DNA from: Diphasiastrum complanatum
Taxonomy: Eukaryota; Streptophyta; Lycopodiopsida; Lycopodiales; Lycopodiaceae
DNA length: 58,000 nucleotides
Assembly: GCA_029204225.1 (NCBI GenBank)
Contig: CM055097.1
Location: 45,965,038-46,023,037 of the forward strand
Direction: 5' to 3'
In this document: positions 1 to 11,876 of the stretch, in pieces
Position numbering within the stretch: the stretch's first letter is position 1
Layout: every line of letters begins with the position of its first letter
Position numbers and translations under genes: made by a program
Notes under the pieces: generated by a model
The model's input: only the letters and a program-made list of their open reading frames with translations
What the model was told of the DNA's origin: nothing
Database searches by the model: none

Positions 1-113
1 ACCTGCTGCCGCAGTTCCTGTAAACCAGGATCGTGGTTCCTTCGCAAAAGCTTCGCGACTGCAAAATCCCACTCTCATCAGTGGTATCAGAGCATATCAC
101 ATGATTCTCATTA
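1..113 (+). mobile_element. 3' end of copia element Cop-A, copy A (truncated by window start)
   Basis: Bases 1-26 correspond to the end of the broken Cop-A pol, and bases 27-113 to the last part of its 3' LTR, as in copy B 21472-21584. The LTR end (CTCATTA here, CTCATCA in copy B) is followed at 114-118 by GACTC, the target-site duplication identified around the copy B insertion. A primer-site-like TGGTATCAGAGC lies inside the LTR end at 82-93. Confidence 0.75.
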
Positions 114-430
114 GACTCGGCCTTTGCTCCACTCATGAATGACTATTGCATTGGTAAGCCATGGGCGACCAAATAGTAACTCATAGGAATAGGCATTGCT
201 AGGAATGTTGAGTACAACGAGGTCTATAGAAAACTTCAAGCCTCCTTGTTTGATCAATGCTTGTGGAAGGAAACCGGTAGGTCGGACCACACTTTGATCA
301 GCCATCCTAAGCTGACAATTGGGTCTGGTGAGTTTGTCTCTCAGATTCCATTCTAACATGAGAGATGTGGAAATGATGTTGACGCCTGAACCACCATCTA
401 GGATAGCTAGGACTTCGCGAGATTGGCAAT
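114..430 (-). pseudogene. Gypsy G1 aspartic protease fragment, copy A
   Basis: The minus-strand translation (frame 111-359, ATG near 359) is a retropepsin C-terminal half, with the conserved LLFGRPWL motif near the end, as in plant gypsy proteases. The N-terminal part with the active site is lost because copy A is deleted at 430/431 relative to copy B. The other end is interrupted by the Cop-A insertion at the GACTC target site. It is a remnant with no expected activity. Confidence 0.8.
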
Positions 431-1041
431 GGTTCAGAGGTGAAAGTTCTCACCATTGAACTTCTCTATGACTCTGGATTCCGTGGTGATGTGTGGAGAT
501 CAGAGAGGCGGCAGTCTGGAAGGAGAGAGCACAGGCTGCCTGAGGAGATGCGGTGGGAGCGAGGGAGCGAGCGAGAGAGAGAGAGACGGGTGGTTGGTTA
601 CACCCTAGACTCCTCAAGAAACATTCCTCTTCGGAACCGGTAGTACCGGTCACTCCTCATTGATGACTGGCTCGCTCGCGAGAGATGGGTGGTTGGTTAC
701 ACCCTAGACTCCTCAAGAAACATTCCTCTTCGGAGCCGGTAGTACCGGTCACTCCTCATTGATGACTGGCTGGTGTAGGTTAGTGCATGTGTGGGCCCAT
801 AACCTTTGTTGGGTTTTGGCTACCAAAACGCTGACTGCTAGTTAAGCTACGTAACAATGGCTTAACAGCAAGAAACTTAGAAAGGAAAGCACAATAGGCT
901 TGATGAAGAAAATGACCCTTAGACAGCCAGCCTTAGTGGGCTGTTTATATATGCAAAGCATGCCAAGAAAGAGCTATTACGGATTGACACGAAGGATTGG
1001 TGATGTCAACAAACACAAAAGTGTTTTGTTTGACACCAACA
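431..1041 (-). mobile_element. 5' half of gag-only copia Cop-M, copy A (LTR, primer site, leader)
   Basis: Read on the minus strand, this holds the 5' LTR (1041 down to 807, 235 bp, ends TGTTGG...CCAACA), then the primer site GGTTATGGGCCCAC (804-791), a leader with a repeat of about 90 bp, and the first codons of gag. The target-site duplication ATCGT follows at 1042-1046. The rest of gag and the 3' LTR, intact in copy B, were removed by the deletion at 430/431. In the leader, one of the two palindromes is perfect (636-650) and the other has one change (near 736). Confidence 0.8.
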
Positions 1042-1046
1042 ATCGT

Positions 1047-1300
1047 TAATAGCTTGTGCGAACTGATTGCTAGCAATTTCTCTTAAGAATAATGTGCATA
1101 TAGTTAATGTATAATCAGAATCGTAGTCTTCATGACACATAAATACTTTGTTTCCAGATAGCCATTTCATCTGTGGATCGCTGATTGGCTGATTGGGTAC
1201 GTTCACTGTGAGAAAATCTTCAATTGCTGCAGAAAAAGAGCGATCAGATGGCATGATGTGACAAATGATCACTTAGACCAAAGGGCAATTTATCCATAGA
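1047..1300 (-). pseudogene. Upstream coding part of gypsy G1 (gag/protease side), copy A
   Basis: An open minus-strand frame of about 75 codons ends at the Cop-M target site. When Cop-M and one ATCGT are ignored, the frame continues in copy B into the segment that leads to the G1 protease, so this is probably G1 coding sequence upstream of the protease. No zinc knuckle or other family motif is visible, so the product is not identified directly. Confidence 0.45.
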
Positions 1301-2209
1301 TAATCGGACTTGGAATCAGTTCCACCAGCGTCGAGCTCAGTAGTGAACATACTCATATAGTCCAACTCAGAATCAGGAAGTGAGGTTCGTAGTCAGATTG
1401 GCGCTTGGAAGATAAAGTGCTCAGACTGGATAGCAGCACTCTACAATGATTCGGGCATAGGCAATGTATAGCGATAGGACTCACTGCAACATAGTCAAAG
1501 AGAAAAAAATTCTCATCATTTTGCTGTCACTAGGAGTGGCATTGAAGTGCCATCAGTCATCATCGCAAAAATCATTCATATGCAAAGATATGGCGATTGC
1601 ATTATGAGGTGTAGACTATCAGAACTGAGAACAGGGTGCATATATCTCTTTCTGATGTTGATCCACATGACTGAATATCCAGGAGCCTTGTTGATGACGT
1701 CAGCAGCAAGGAGTGATGGGATCTCAAGAAGCGAACCACATGTGTTTGTGTATTATTCAGAAAAGTGCTCAGCTTTGTATAAATCAGATGAAAAACAGTG
1801 GTTAGTGTTCAGGCATCTAGGTGATGAAATTCCTCTGATATCTCACGCCCAGACTAGGTGCAGTTGTTAGCCAATGCTCAAACTCTTTCATATTCAGATC
1901 TTCACTCTAATGCGGAGCTCTGACAGCTTTAAGATTAAGTTAAGAGATTCACTGAAAGCTACACTCAAGACTGTCTAGGAAAACTTAGACATCCGCTCCA
2001 AATCATGCATCGAACTCTATCATCCATCGCTTAGAAACAAGCAAGTAGAACTATGATCCAACGATATTCTGAAATATGTAGGATCTGGCTGAGGATCAGA
2101 ATTCTCAAGGCATAATGGTTGATCAGTGCACAGATAGGTAGGAAATGGCCCTGAGCCCATAGGTAAGAAAGCACTTCTCTAAATCGCTATTAAGATATCA
2201 GAAGAGAAA
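1301..2209. other. Unassigned duplicated sequence
   Basis: Nothing here is recognisable. A plus-strand frame of 107 codons (1547-1870) is nearly identical to one in copy B (24364-24687), but recent duplication explains that. The segment lies just before the surviving copia RT/RNase H of Cop-B and may be its decayed 5' half or an older insertion. Confidence 0.3.
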
Positions 2210-3057
2210 TGCATCTGAGTCAGTCAGAATACGCCTAGAAAGTAATGAAGCAGTACCAAATGATGGATTGCAAAGAAAAAGCCACACCAATGATAGTTGG
2301 ATCCAGGCGAACGAAGCAGGATTGCCCAAATACAGATGAGGAGAGACAGAAAATGGAAGGTATACCCTACCAAAGCCTGATCGGTAGTCTGATGTACCTC
2401 ACAATCTGTACCAAACTCGATTTGGCCTTCTTTGTCTATGCTTTAAGCCAATTCTCTTCGAATCCTGGCATGGCACATTGGCAAATGGTGAAACGAATTC
2501 TGTAATATCTGAAGGGTACCCAAAACATGGGATTAAACTACAAAGCAGATGAAGGCAAAGGATTCGAGCTGCAACACTACAGTGATGCAAGTTGGGTGAG
2601 TTGCAAAGACGACAACAAGTCCGTGACAGAAGGATATTTTTGATTGTGTGCGGAGCAGCAAACAGCTGGACACGCAAGAAACAAACCTTGGTGGCTCAAT
2701 CCTCATGCGAAGCTGAATATGTTGCAGCTTCAAAGATGGCGAATGAGGTAGTATGGTTGCAGATGATGTTGGAAGCAGTTGGCATACCACAAAGAGAACC
2801 ATGCACGATGATGATGGATTCTCAAAGTGTCATATATCTATCCCAAGGTCCTGTTTTCCATTCAAAGACAAAACATATACCTCTGAAGTATCGTCATATT
2901 CGAGACTTGATCTCCAAAGGAGAGCTCAAGGTTCAGTACATAAAATCTGAAGACATGATTGCAGATTTGCTCATGAAGCCACTCGACAAACCACTCTTCG
3001 CAAGACAAAGAAAAACAATTGGATTAAATATACAAAGTTGCAAGGTTTAAGAAGGAG
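2210..3057 (+). pseudogene. Copia Cop-B: end of reverse transcriptase and RNase H, copy A
   Basis: The plus-strand translation gives the familiar copia order. First comes the RT C-terminal region (YQMMDCKEKATPM, then IGSLMYL and DLAF). RNase H follows, with SSCEAEYVAAS and the DSQS segment, ending in a motif near MKPLDKPLF. Three in-frame stops interrupt it: in the HLSQ-EYA segment, in RIL-YLKG and in GYF-L. The last open frame is 2592-3050. The catalytic half of RT, integrase and gag are absent. A purine-rich tract (3049-3057) and an LTR follow directly. Confidence 0.88.
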
Positions 3058-3625
3058 TGTCAGAAATTATGAACTCCTGCAACTTTGTCGCGAAGGTGAT
3101 GAAGCGAAACGAAACAAAACGAAGTGAAGGGCGAACATTCCCTGAAGATCGAAAGAAAAGTGTTCGAGATTTGACCTGACGACCAGATGACGAAACACAC
3201 CAGAAGAAGACATGAAGCGAAGAGAGCAATTCACGCTGCCAACTGGCAGCTCGACGAGCGCGGTGTAATGTACTTCATGCTCAGCTGAAAGAGACAACGA
3301 TAACAAAGAATAACTAACTAGTTGATTAGCATTTACTTGTCTTGTAATTATTTGATAAACTATCTTGTAAACTCCACACAGTGGAGATAAATATGCATTT
3401 TTTATCAACAAGAAAGAGAGGGATGATGATAGAGAACGAAAAGAATAGAAGAGAGTAGAGTTGTGCATGAAAGTTTGCCAATGAGCAGAACACAACGATT
3501 GAGGTGAGCGTCAGGCCGCCAACGAGCGAGACACTGAACGACTCACCCGAAAAAGTAAAACAGAAAATACAGTTGTTCTCTTCTCCACCTCATCGTTCGC
3601 GTCGTCTTCTCAATTGATTCTGTCA
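3058..3625 (+). mobile_element. 3' LTR of copia Cop-B, copy A
   Basis: The sequence directly after the purine tract AAGAAGGAG begins TGTCAGAAATT, and a plausible end TTCTGTCA lies about 568 bp downstream, giving near-matching terminal inverted repeats. The position after the RNase H stop is as expected for a copia 3' LTR. No 5' partner is present in the window, so the right boundary is an estimate. Confidence 0.65.
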
Positions 3626-6600
3626 TGATTTGTGATCTGTAGTCGCTTGCTTAGGATCCTGGAAATAAAATAGAAACGAACAAACCCAAATGTGCTACAA
3701 GCATGCCTAGAGGTTCCTTGATCCCTCCATGCATCTTTTCATAAAAATTTGGACTCCACTTCTTATACAACCTCCCAAAGAAGATGATAGGATATTGAGG
3801 CACTCATCCTGTGCTCCCTCCACAATCTTTTCATAAATTGGTACATACATAGAAATGAAAATAAGATGAGATAATGAAATGAATAGAAAAAATTGTTATT
3901 TTGGTGAGGCTGGCCTTGCACTCTTATTCTCCAAGGGATGAAGGCCCAACCATTCAACTTTTGATTTCCATTTTGCTTTTGACCATTTCACTCTTCACTC
4001 TTAAAGGGTCATCTTGGCTTTTTGGTCCCTTTGCCATGTGAACTCTTAATGGACTTCAATGCTTGTGGATAGGCCACATGGGCATCCTTGACCATGGTAC
4101 ATGGCCCATGTGGGGCATTGTCTTTTCCAATGGAATTGCTCCATGTGGCAACCAAGTCAAAGTCTTATTTGCTCGGCTATTCAATACTTCTTCGACATTT
4201 TCTCAAGTTCAGATGGTCCTTGGCATTGTCTTGGTTTTCATGATGATTGGCTTATGGGTGGCACCTATTCCTTGAGTATTCCCTTAATCTTAAGGCTTGG
4301 CTTGGTTTTGACCCATGACCTATTGTCCTCAACTTAGTATTTGATATACCGTGTTGTCCAATTTATTGATGGTGATATTTTGAAATTGAGCCCTTGACTA
4401 TGAAGTTCAAGACCGTAATGATCAGTTGGAGGAGAATGCTGGCCCTTGCTGAAGTTCTTCGATGTATCTCAGATATGATGGTGCTCAAAAAGTATTGACT
4501 GCTCTCTGATTTCCACTTAGGCCTCAAAAATCTCAAGCATCATATTATACTAATATAAAATCGTCGTTTACATTGGCAATTCACTGAAAATTTGGCAAAT
4601 AGAAAAAAAAAATAGCACAACCATTTCTAAGGCTGATTTAATTATCAAATACTTTGGTAGTCCATTTGATCACGTACAAAGAATGTGAAGACTTGAGACT
4701 AAGTGTATGGAGAAAGCGAGGATCAGATAGACATAATTACCTTTTACAAATGTTCGGGTGTTTTTTGAAGTCACGAGATAATTCGAACATTGCATGCAAT
4801 ATGTGGGAAGAACCCTATTTAAGACTTAAACCCTGTAGTTTCAAGTAAAACCATATGTTCAAAGGCATTTCAAGATCTATTGGGAATTTCCCATGGATTG
4901 TTTTGACTGATAATCTCAAAGGCACGCAACAATATTGTCTATAAATTTCATGGGAACACAGGTACATTAAAACAACGCGCACATTCAAGACGGGGACTTG
5001 CTATTATGCGTGGAATCTTAGAAAAACATGCTCTACCCCAACTGCAGTTTCAACATAAATCAAAAGATGGAGTAGCTCATTGTGAACATCATCTTTATGC
5101 ATATGCACGCAATGTCTCGACATTCCCTTGGAATTTCGTAGAAATGCACTCATGAGAGATTGAAAGACGTGTTCCCCTTTTTCCATCTATTGAATGCTTC
5201 TGATGAAAGCCTACTCATACTAATCATAAAAGCAAAAGGAACTAAGACGTCACCAACCGTGATCTTTTTTAGTGACAACCAGGAGTCTCTTGTGCCTCTA
5301 GTACTAATGCTATGGGTGCAATAATATATGACTTCTCTTAACTTCTCGCCAGCAGATTTGATAATTTGAGATATCTTTCTTGCACTTGGAATATAGTGAT
5401 CATGATGCTCACAACGAACGCTTGTTGTTTTTGTTTTGTTGTACAATGTGAGGAGTGAGTCAGATGAATGCTTGAATAACAGCTATCAGCGAGCCGCTCA
5501 ACTTTCTACTTACTCAGCTGGCTCCAAAAGCCTAATGCACTTCGACTAGGCAAATGGGCTGGCTGCTCTTGTTATCCAACCTGAATTTTCAGAGATTTCA
5601 TCAAGGATTTATTCGAATTTGATAGCGAATGGTATCTCTTGAGCTGAGGGAAATCCGATCCACCCATTTCAGTGTGCGCCCTATAATTCTAATTACTCAC
5701 TCAAATTTGCGTCCAAACCCACTTTCCAAATGTAATCTCAATTACTGCTCGGTGCCGTCACGCTTGTAATTAGCTATAGTTTATCTTCTTCTATGTCGAT
5801 ATTATCTCAGAAAATATTAATGTACTCCATCGAAATATCAATGTACTCAATCGAGGACGGACCCCCTCGAAGACAAGCGTTGATGCGACGCGACTTTGGT
5901 CTGAAGACCGGAGGCCTGAAGATTGAGGCTGAGCCGCTGAGGGAATGTCAGGCTTGTCCATGATCCAGGATTTTGAAATTTCTTTGCGCCGCAGATTGCC
6001 CATCCTGCCTGCCTCTGCTGCTTATGATCACTGATCACGTAGTAATCACCTCTTCAATCTACACGTGTAGAGATTCAACATCCGCAACTGAGAGTGATTG
6101 CGAATCAGACTCATCAGAGTGATTGTGATTGTTGCAATTGCATAATAATACAGTACAATATAACTGCATATATTACAATAATATGCCTCACTCTCACACA
6201 TGCGAAGAACTGCTCCGCTACTGAACCCTGCATGTGATTACCTGCAAAAGCATGTCCATCAATTTTAAATTCAAACTCCCGAGCAGGGCTGTGTTCTGAA
6301 ATTTAAGTATGTACTTTTTGTTGGTGAAGAAAAACAGGAATGACTTTCTTCTTGACACCTTTTTAAAAAATTGAAGGTTCAAAGCATCTAGCTATTTCGT
6401 AATAGCTATTATCAAAATAGATCTTCAGCTTTGCCAAGACAATCTGACAATGTGCTGAAAGATGACTTGTTTTCTCTCGGTGAGTTTGAGTTGGTATAAA
6501 AGTGCCATCCGTATAAATTGCAAATTGCAATGGCTTTTCTTTTGTCATTAAAAAATACAATTTATCTATCTTGTGTCTGAGAGTACTTGTTTATGGCAAA

Positions 6601-7408
6601 GTTTGTGCTGATCTTTCTTTCTTTTTTGTGGTGATCTTTCTTTCTCTTTTGATCTAGACAGCCAAACTACTTCCTCCTATTAAAATATAGACACATGCAC
6701 AAAGTATATGCAAAAACATGAATGAGAGGGGAAGTTTGTTTGTAAAAACCAAACTCTTACTTGCCTTCCATATGTGCGAGACACTACATACACCCAAAGA
6801 AGAGACATTTGTCAATTGGTAGAACCTAAAAACACAATGTATAATTTAAGACATTGCACAAAATATGGAGAGGTAATACGCAACCTAACCAGAGTACATC
6901 TAAAAAGAATCATATGCTTACATAAGGCAACCACCCACAAGAAAATAAGACATAATTGTCCTCTTTGTAAAGATGCAACTATTTCAAGCTTTCCATATAG
7001 TGAACAAAATTCGAATATCATATAAACCTACCAACAAATAGATACTTATCATTACAATTATGATCACCTAGCATAATGTAAACATCAGTGTCACAAATTT
7101 CCAAAACTATAATCAATGGGGAATGTGATAGTGGAGTCCTAAAGAGGTGGTGTACAATTTGGCAGAAACCAGTTAGGCATTTATTGGATAAAAAGCATTT
7201 GAGATAGGGATTTTGTGATAGAAGCCTTGATTGCTATCTACAAAGAGTCTAAAGCTAAATATATTCTCATCAATAGGAACAAAGTTTTTTTCCAAGAAAA
7301 AGCTTAAACTTTTATGGCAAGGAGTCTTTAAATGTTCTAAAAGTACAAAAACCTACAAAAAGAAGAGAGCTTAATAATAATTTAAGGTTCCATTTTTCAA
7401 CGATCCAC
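3626..7408. other. Long non-coding stretch of the duplicated block, copy A
   Basis: About 3.8 kb with no frame above 100 codons and no domain that can be recognised on either strand. The sequence is A+T-rich with short, unrelated frames. It is very similar to copy B 26444-30218, so the two copies share its history. It is probably old transposon or LTR debris, but that is inference only. Confidence 0.5.
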
Positions 7409-8031
7409 TGAAATAACATGAATCTTGACGTTGAACTTGACCTAGGGATGAATCTGAGGATCGTAGTTTACATATTGGCATATGTAGAGAGGCTATATAA
7501 TCATCTGGAAACTAGAATTTAGATTATAGTGCAAAAGTCATAAATGCCTTGGCCCACATAATTACGCCAAGGTTGTTCAGAGCTACCATGAAAAAATTTA
7601 TGTAATGTTGTTCCAAATGAAAGTCTTGAGGTATTTGACAACGATGTTGATGTAAGGACCAAGCCCAAATGATGAAAAAGTTATTCGCTTGACTACTATT
7701 ATCATAACTACAATGCTAAGTTTAGATCATTTCTTTTGCAAGCTTTTGTCTTTTGAAACTTCGTTATAATGTCATGCCAAAAAACCAAGGTTTTTTTTAT
7801 CGAGGAAAGAATGGGATTAACAAAATCAATTTAGATTGTTTAGTTTTGAGCATGAAATGAAAGTGAAAAAGTGAATTCTAAAATGTATTAGAATCTAAAA
7901 TCAATCATTTGTTCATCAAAAAACAATAATTATGCACATGATTAGTAGTTCAACTACAAAGGCAAAAGTCAAAATTTGCATAACTGTGATCCAAAAGTTA
8001 GGGGACATTGTCCAATAATACATTCTATTTG
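7409..8031 (+). repeat. 620-bp dispersed repeat, first of three copies
   Basis: This segment occurs again at about 30219-30840 as part of the large duplication. A third, more diverged copy lies inverted at 53356-54014. The third copy is outside the duplication, so this is an independent repeat with its own boundaries. No coding potential or terminal repeats were recognised. Confidence 0.75.
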
Positions 8032-8049
8032 AGATTATCAATGAGCTAT

Positions 8050-9445
8050 AGCTCGTCTTTGTAGGATGTTAATAGGACCAACTTCCTAAGAGTCAAACAA
8101 AGTGATGGACAAAAGAGTGCACATTGGAGAGAGTGGAATGTGGTACCAGTCCAAGATCATCCCAAAAATAGTACCCTTGAAATCCAAGATCATTACATGG
8201 GTGATTGACATCAAATTTGAATAATTTGAGTGGTAGGAGACAATTCCATCTACAAGGGGCCAAAATTGATTGTCCCAAATTGTAGATTGATCAAGTTCAG
8301 TCACTCGATCTTCTATGCCAAGTGATAAGGACCAAGATCTTGTATTAGACATTAGCTTTGAGCTATCTCAAGTGATGGGGATCGACTTTGATCTATTTCA
8401 TGAGCACAAAATTCCTCGAATTTGATCACTTTATGAGAAACCTTTAGTGATATTCACCAAAAGTAAACTATCCCAAAAGTTGCACATCAAATTTTAGTTA
8501 TCTCATGTGATAGGAGTCAATTTCATTGACAAGGGATCAAGCTTGAGCTATCTTAATATACTAGACTTAGGACTGGTCGAGTTTTATCACTTGATGAGTT
8601 GTGTCAAGTGATAAGCAAAAAACCATGCATATGCATAAAATTTTAGTTATCACGTGTGATAGGGTTTGACAAGGGGTTGAACTTGAGTTATCTTAAGATA
8701 CTACTCTTGAGATTGGTTGAGTCTAGTCACTTGATAAGCAACAAAATCATATGTTAGGTATCAAATTTTTGCTTTCCCGAGTGGTAGAAGCACCAAAATG
8801 GGCCTATTTAGATTGATAGACACCAAGTTTGAGCTATTTGATGTGATGTTGGTCAATTATGATCACTAAATGAGCAATGTCGAGTAATTAGGACCAAAAT
8901 TGAGTTGGCTCACATGAATGTCCTAAACTCACAATTACTCTAACTTGATCACTCAATGGACAATCTCAAGCGATAAGGGCCAATATGTGATATCTCAAGT
9001 GATAGACATTAACTTTGAGCTATATCGCATGATAGGGGTCAATTCCATTGATAAGCAATAAAAAACAATCAATCTAAATGTACTAAACTCGATATTAGTC
9101 AATTTTGATCACTCAATGAGCTAAGTCGAGTGATGAGGACCAGATTTGAAGTTTCTCACATGTAGAAATCAAATTGAAATTTTTTGAGTGATAAACATCA
9201 AATATTTTAGCTATATTGAGTGATAACGGTCAATTCCATCCATGAGGGATCAAACTCAAGCAATATGCATGTCCTAACCTTGAGGCTAGCCAAGTTCGAT
9301 TACTTCATCAATTATGTCAAGTGCCAAGGAAAAAGATCATAGCGTAGGCATTAAAGTCAAGCCATGTTGAGCAAAGAGACATCAAATTTGAGCTACTTAA
9401 ATGTCGTAAAGTTGAGATTCCTCTAATTCAATCGTCCAATGGAAA
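8050..9445. repeat. Decayed tandem repeat (satellite-like), copy A
   Basis: Variants of the phrases TTGATCACTCAATGAGC, TTTGAGCTATCTCAAGTGATA and GGTCAATTCCATTGA recur through this region. Successive GATCACT-type phrases lie roughly 90-190 bases apart, most often 130-160. The units differ strongly from each other, so amplification is ancient. Copy A breaks off at 9445; copy B continues with the same pattern beyond 32240. Confidence 0.7.
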
Positions 9446-9900
9446 GGCCCTCCATTCTCTAGTAGGGAAAGCCTTAGAGGAGGAGATTTCAGGTTAAGCT
9501 GTCATTAAATTAGGTTAAGCAGTCATTTGAGTCAGTTCCTAAGCAGAGAAACGAGAGAAGAGTGGATCTTGCCCTAAATACTCACCCACTCACTGTAGAC
9601 CTTCTCATCCTTCAACCTCTCAGTTAGTTGGAAGCCATAGTCATTGGTTGGGAAGCCACAATGCCTAGTCGGAGCCATAACGTGTTCTAGTTGGGAGTCC
9701 GTCATAGCACTCATTAGTTGGAGCCATAGCCAGAGTTGAGGGATGCGAACAACCAACATTGGCACTGTTGCCGCTCTTTTTCTTGCTTCTTTTACATTTC
9801 TAGCTAATCTTTCTAGTTCTTGCTTGTTTGCTTTTAGCATGATCCCATTGTTCTTTGCTAGGGTTTATGGCCATCCTTCCTCACCCATTTTCGCATGATC
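9446..9900. other. Duplicated segment, possibly LTR-derived, copy A
   Basis: It matches 39241-39695. An 88-codon minus-strand frame here carries no known domain. In copy B the segment follows a degraded gypsy RNase H/integrase remnant (G4), so it may be the LTR side of that element. The boundaries were not resolved. Confidence 0.35.
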
Positions 9901-10150
9901 CTTTCTAGGGTTTAAGGCCGTTCAAGTTATCCTTCACGAGAGAGCCGTTTCCTTCACGCCATCGCCCATCCTTCCACGAGACAGCCCTTTGGAGCACGCC
10001 ATCGCCCATCCTTCACGAGACAGCCATTTCCTTCACGCCCTCAGCATCCACGAGACAGGTATCAGAGGAGGAGATATCCACGAGACAACTATCGCCCATC
10101 CTTCCACGCTGACTTTTCTCAGAGCAGGAGCTATCAGAGGAGGTGATATA
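9901..10150 (+). repeat. Imperfect minisatellite, copy A
   Basis: Several imperfect repeats of a unit containing CACGAGACAGCC and CATCGCCCATCCTTCC lie next to each other, with TATCAGAGGAGG twice. The same array is at about 39730-39975 in copy B with slightly different unit content. The repeats create a spurious open frame. Confidence 0.65.
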
Positions 10151-11163
10151 TTATCAAAAGAAAAGAAAAGAATACTATATTTTCTGTAGTATAAACATCA
10201 TTCAGTTGCTTCATCCTCACAAGGTAGTAGTTACTCGTGAATATTTCATCTCACCTTTTATATTAAATAGTATTACAGGCCACAAAGGATAAGCTCATGA
10301 ACCAATAGACTCGGCTAGATTTTCAATTTGAATCAAAGAATCAAATTGCGTGATAACGAATAATCATGTTTGTCCCTGAGTTGCACGAAGACGAGAGCAC
10401 TCCTCCCACCATGATGAGTGTTTGAGGGTGAGTTTATGAAGTGATTGTGAAAGAATATTGAATGAATAAATCAATCAAAGGGTTTTAGCTTTAAAAGATT
10501 GTGGGAAAACTGGAATATGTCCATACAAATATCAGAACAGAACTGCTTGATTTAACGTGACCATGTCATGCGACTTCGTACTCTTCCCATAATATCAGTA
10601 TGCTGCTTTTGCTACAAGTCAAAGCCATCGTTTCCATCGTTTCCAGTAGCCATGAGAGTCATTTTTAGCAGCCATCAGAGTCTCGTTTTCAGCAGCTATC
10701 TCTATTTCAGCCGTGTTTGAGCAGGGTGCAGGGTCAGTTTTGCCTTTCCAAGGTCTGCTAATTCGTTTTCATCTTCCCACGCTCTGTGGGGTCGAAGATC
10801 TCTCGTAGTATAGCCCTTCCGCCTGTCAACAAAAGTTAGATCACTGGATAGGTACCTCACTATGCATAGATGCTACTTTTAGTTAATTTCCTATTTTCTC
10901 CCTCACCACTATACTACTCCTCTTTAACTCTATTCCTCTACACTAACATTCATCATAGTTTTGGTTGAAGAGAAGGAATGGAGAAGAAGAGATTGAGAAG
11001 GGAAGAGAAGGAGAGAGATAGAGAGTGAGGGTGGAGGTTAGCTCAAATGCTCCTTATGCTTGCTAATGGAAAACCATTCACTATGGCAAACAATAAACAT
11101 GGAAATAGAAAGCAATGGAAAACACAATCAAGAGCAATAGCAAGTAGTGAATAGCAAATGAGG
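10151..11163. other. Non-coding end of the duplicated block, copy A
   Basis: No recognisable gene. The sequence matches 39976-41000 closely and ends abruptly at 11163. It includes a short tract with repeated CAGTAGCCAT/CAGCAGCTAT-like phrases near 10630-10720. Confidence 0.4.
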
Positions 11164-11433
11164 GGGAAGCAATTCAGGTTCTACCAGTTTGGCTATTGAA
11201 CCGTTTACGTATCCCCAAAGCTCCTTCTCGATCAAGATCATATTCATCTTAAACTTTCACATGTGGAAGTCATCTCCGTTGAACTTGTTGATCAAGCGGA
11301 TCTCTGAGATTGAACCTTCCATTGTAATCGAGTAGCAGAGATAAAACACAAACTGAATGAACCAGATCTATAGAACTAGAACGTATTAAGTTCTATTATA
11401 GGTCCTTTACTCTAGTAATCCAATAAACCAGAT
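11164..11433 (-). pseudogene. Copia Cop-C gag N-terminus, truncated and with an early stop
   Basis: Minus-strand translation from ATG at 11322-11320 starts MEGSISEIRL and runs through the N-terminal region typical of plant copia gag, with the KFKMNMILIEKELW segment. The conserved Trp codon before KFKM is TGA (11259-11257), stopping the protein after about 20 residues. The frame is cut at 11164 by the duplication junction, so the rest of gag and pol is missing. A leader of about 110 bases separates the ATG from the primer site. Confidence 0.75.
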
Positions 11434-11445
11434 GCTCTGATACCA
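11434..11445 (-). promoter_or_regulatory. Primer binding site of Cop-C (initiator tRNA-Met)
   Basis: On the minus strand the sequence is TGGTATCAGAGC, complementary to the 3' end of plant initiator tRNA-Met, the usual copia primer. It sits four bases from the LTR end (AGTCAACA on the minus strand), as expected for a 5' LTR read leftward. Confidence 0.85.
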
Positions 11446-11450
11446 CAACT

Positions 11451-11876
11451 GTTGACTTTTGGATATTGATGTCAACTGATGAAACAAAAATTCTTATTAA
11501 CAGAATCATGGATTAGTTAGAGAACAAAGTTTGCGAGTTGTTCTTTTGTGTTGAATCAGATTATCAATGTAGGAATCTTAGACTACCGTGAAAAAGACAT
11601 TGCAAGAAATGATTAGGTGTCTGTGACGACCATGCAATCTTCCTATTCCTAATAATCTGATATGAAGAGAATGTAGAATTAATTTAGGCGTCAGAGACAG
11701 CCATATATTTCTCTTATAATAATGTTTGTGTAAGAGGAGTGAGAGTTATTATCATTCAACAAGTGAAGAACAATAGCGAATCTGTATAATAATGTTGTAA
11801 ACACAATGATCAGATCACAATACAATTGCGCTGATAAGTGCGTGATCCTACTTATATATTCAAAACAATTGCTAAA

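Larger units (their letters stand above)
1..11163 (+). repeat. Copy A of a large direct duplication
   Basis: This stretch matches copy B in three collinear blocks: 1-430 with 21472-21901, 431-9445 with about 23250-32240, and 9446-11163 with 39241-41000. Identity is high by eye, with scattered single-base changes and a few short indels, slightly more around 6300-9400. Copy A lacks two segments present in copy B, of about 1.35 kb and 7.0 kb. Homology stops at 11163, where copy A passes into a truncated copia gag and copy B into a gypsy LTR. The left end lies outside the window. Confidence 0.9.

Noticed and set aside
1547-1870. 107-codon frame conserved at 24364-24687
   Set aside because: Near-identity is due to recent duplication of the whole block, and no domain or codon-pattern support is visible.
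4063-4337. Overlapping small frames repeated at 26881-27155
   Set aside because: Short, low-complexity, no family resemblance; they are shared only because of the duplication.
10056-10066. GGTATCAGAGG resembling a tRNA-Met primer site, also in copy B
   Set aside because: It lacks the first T and the final C, lies in a minisatellite, and no LTR end adjoins it.
9989-10189. Small open frames over the minisatellite, and the 39779-40019 equivalents
   Set aside because: Repeat units without stops create them; they differ in frame and length between copies A and B.
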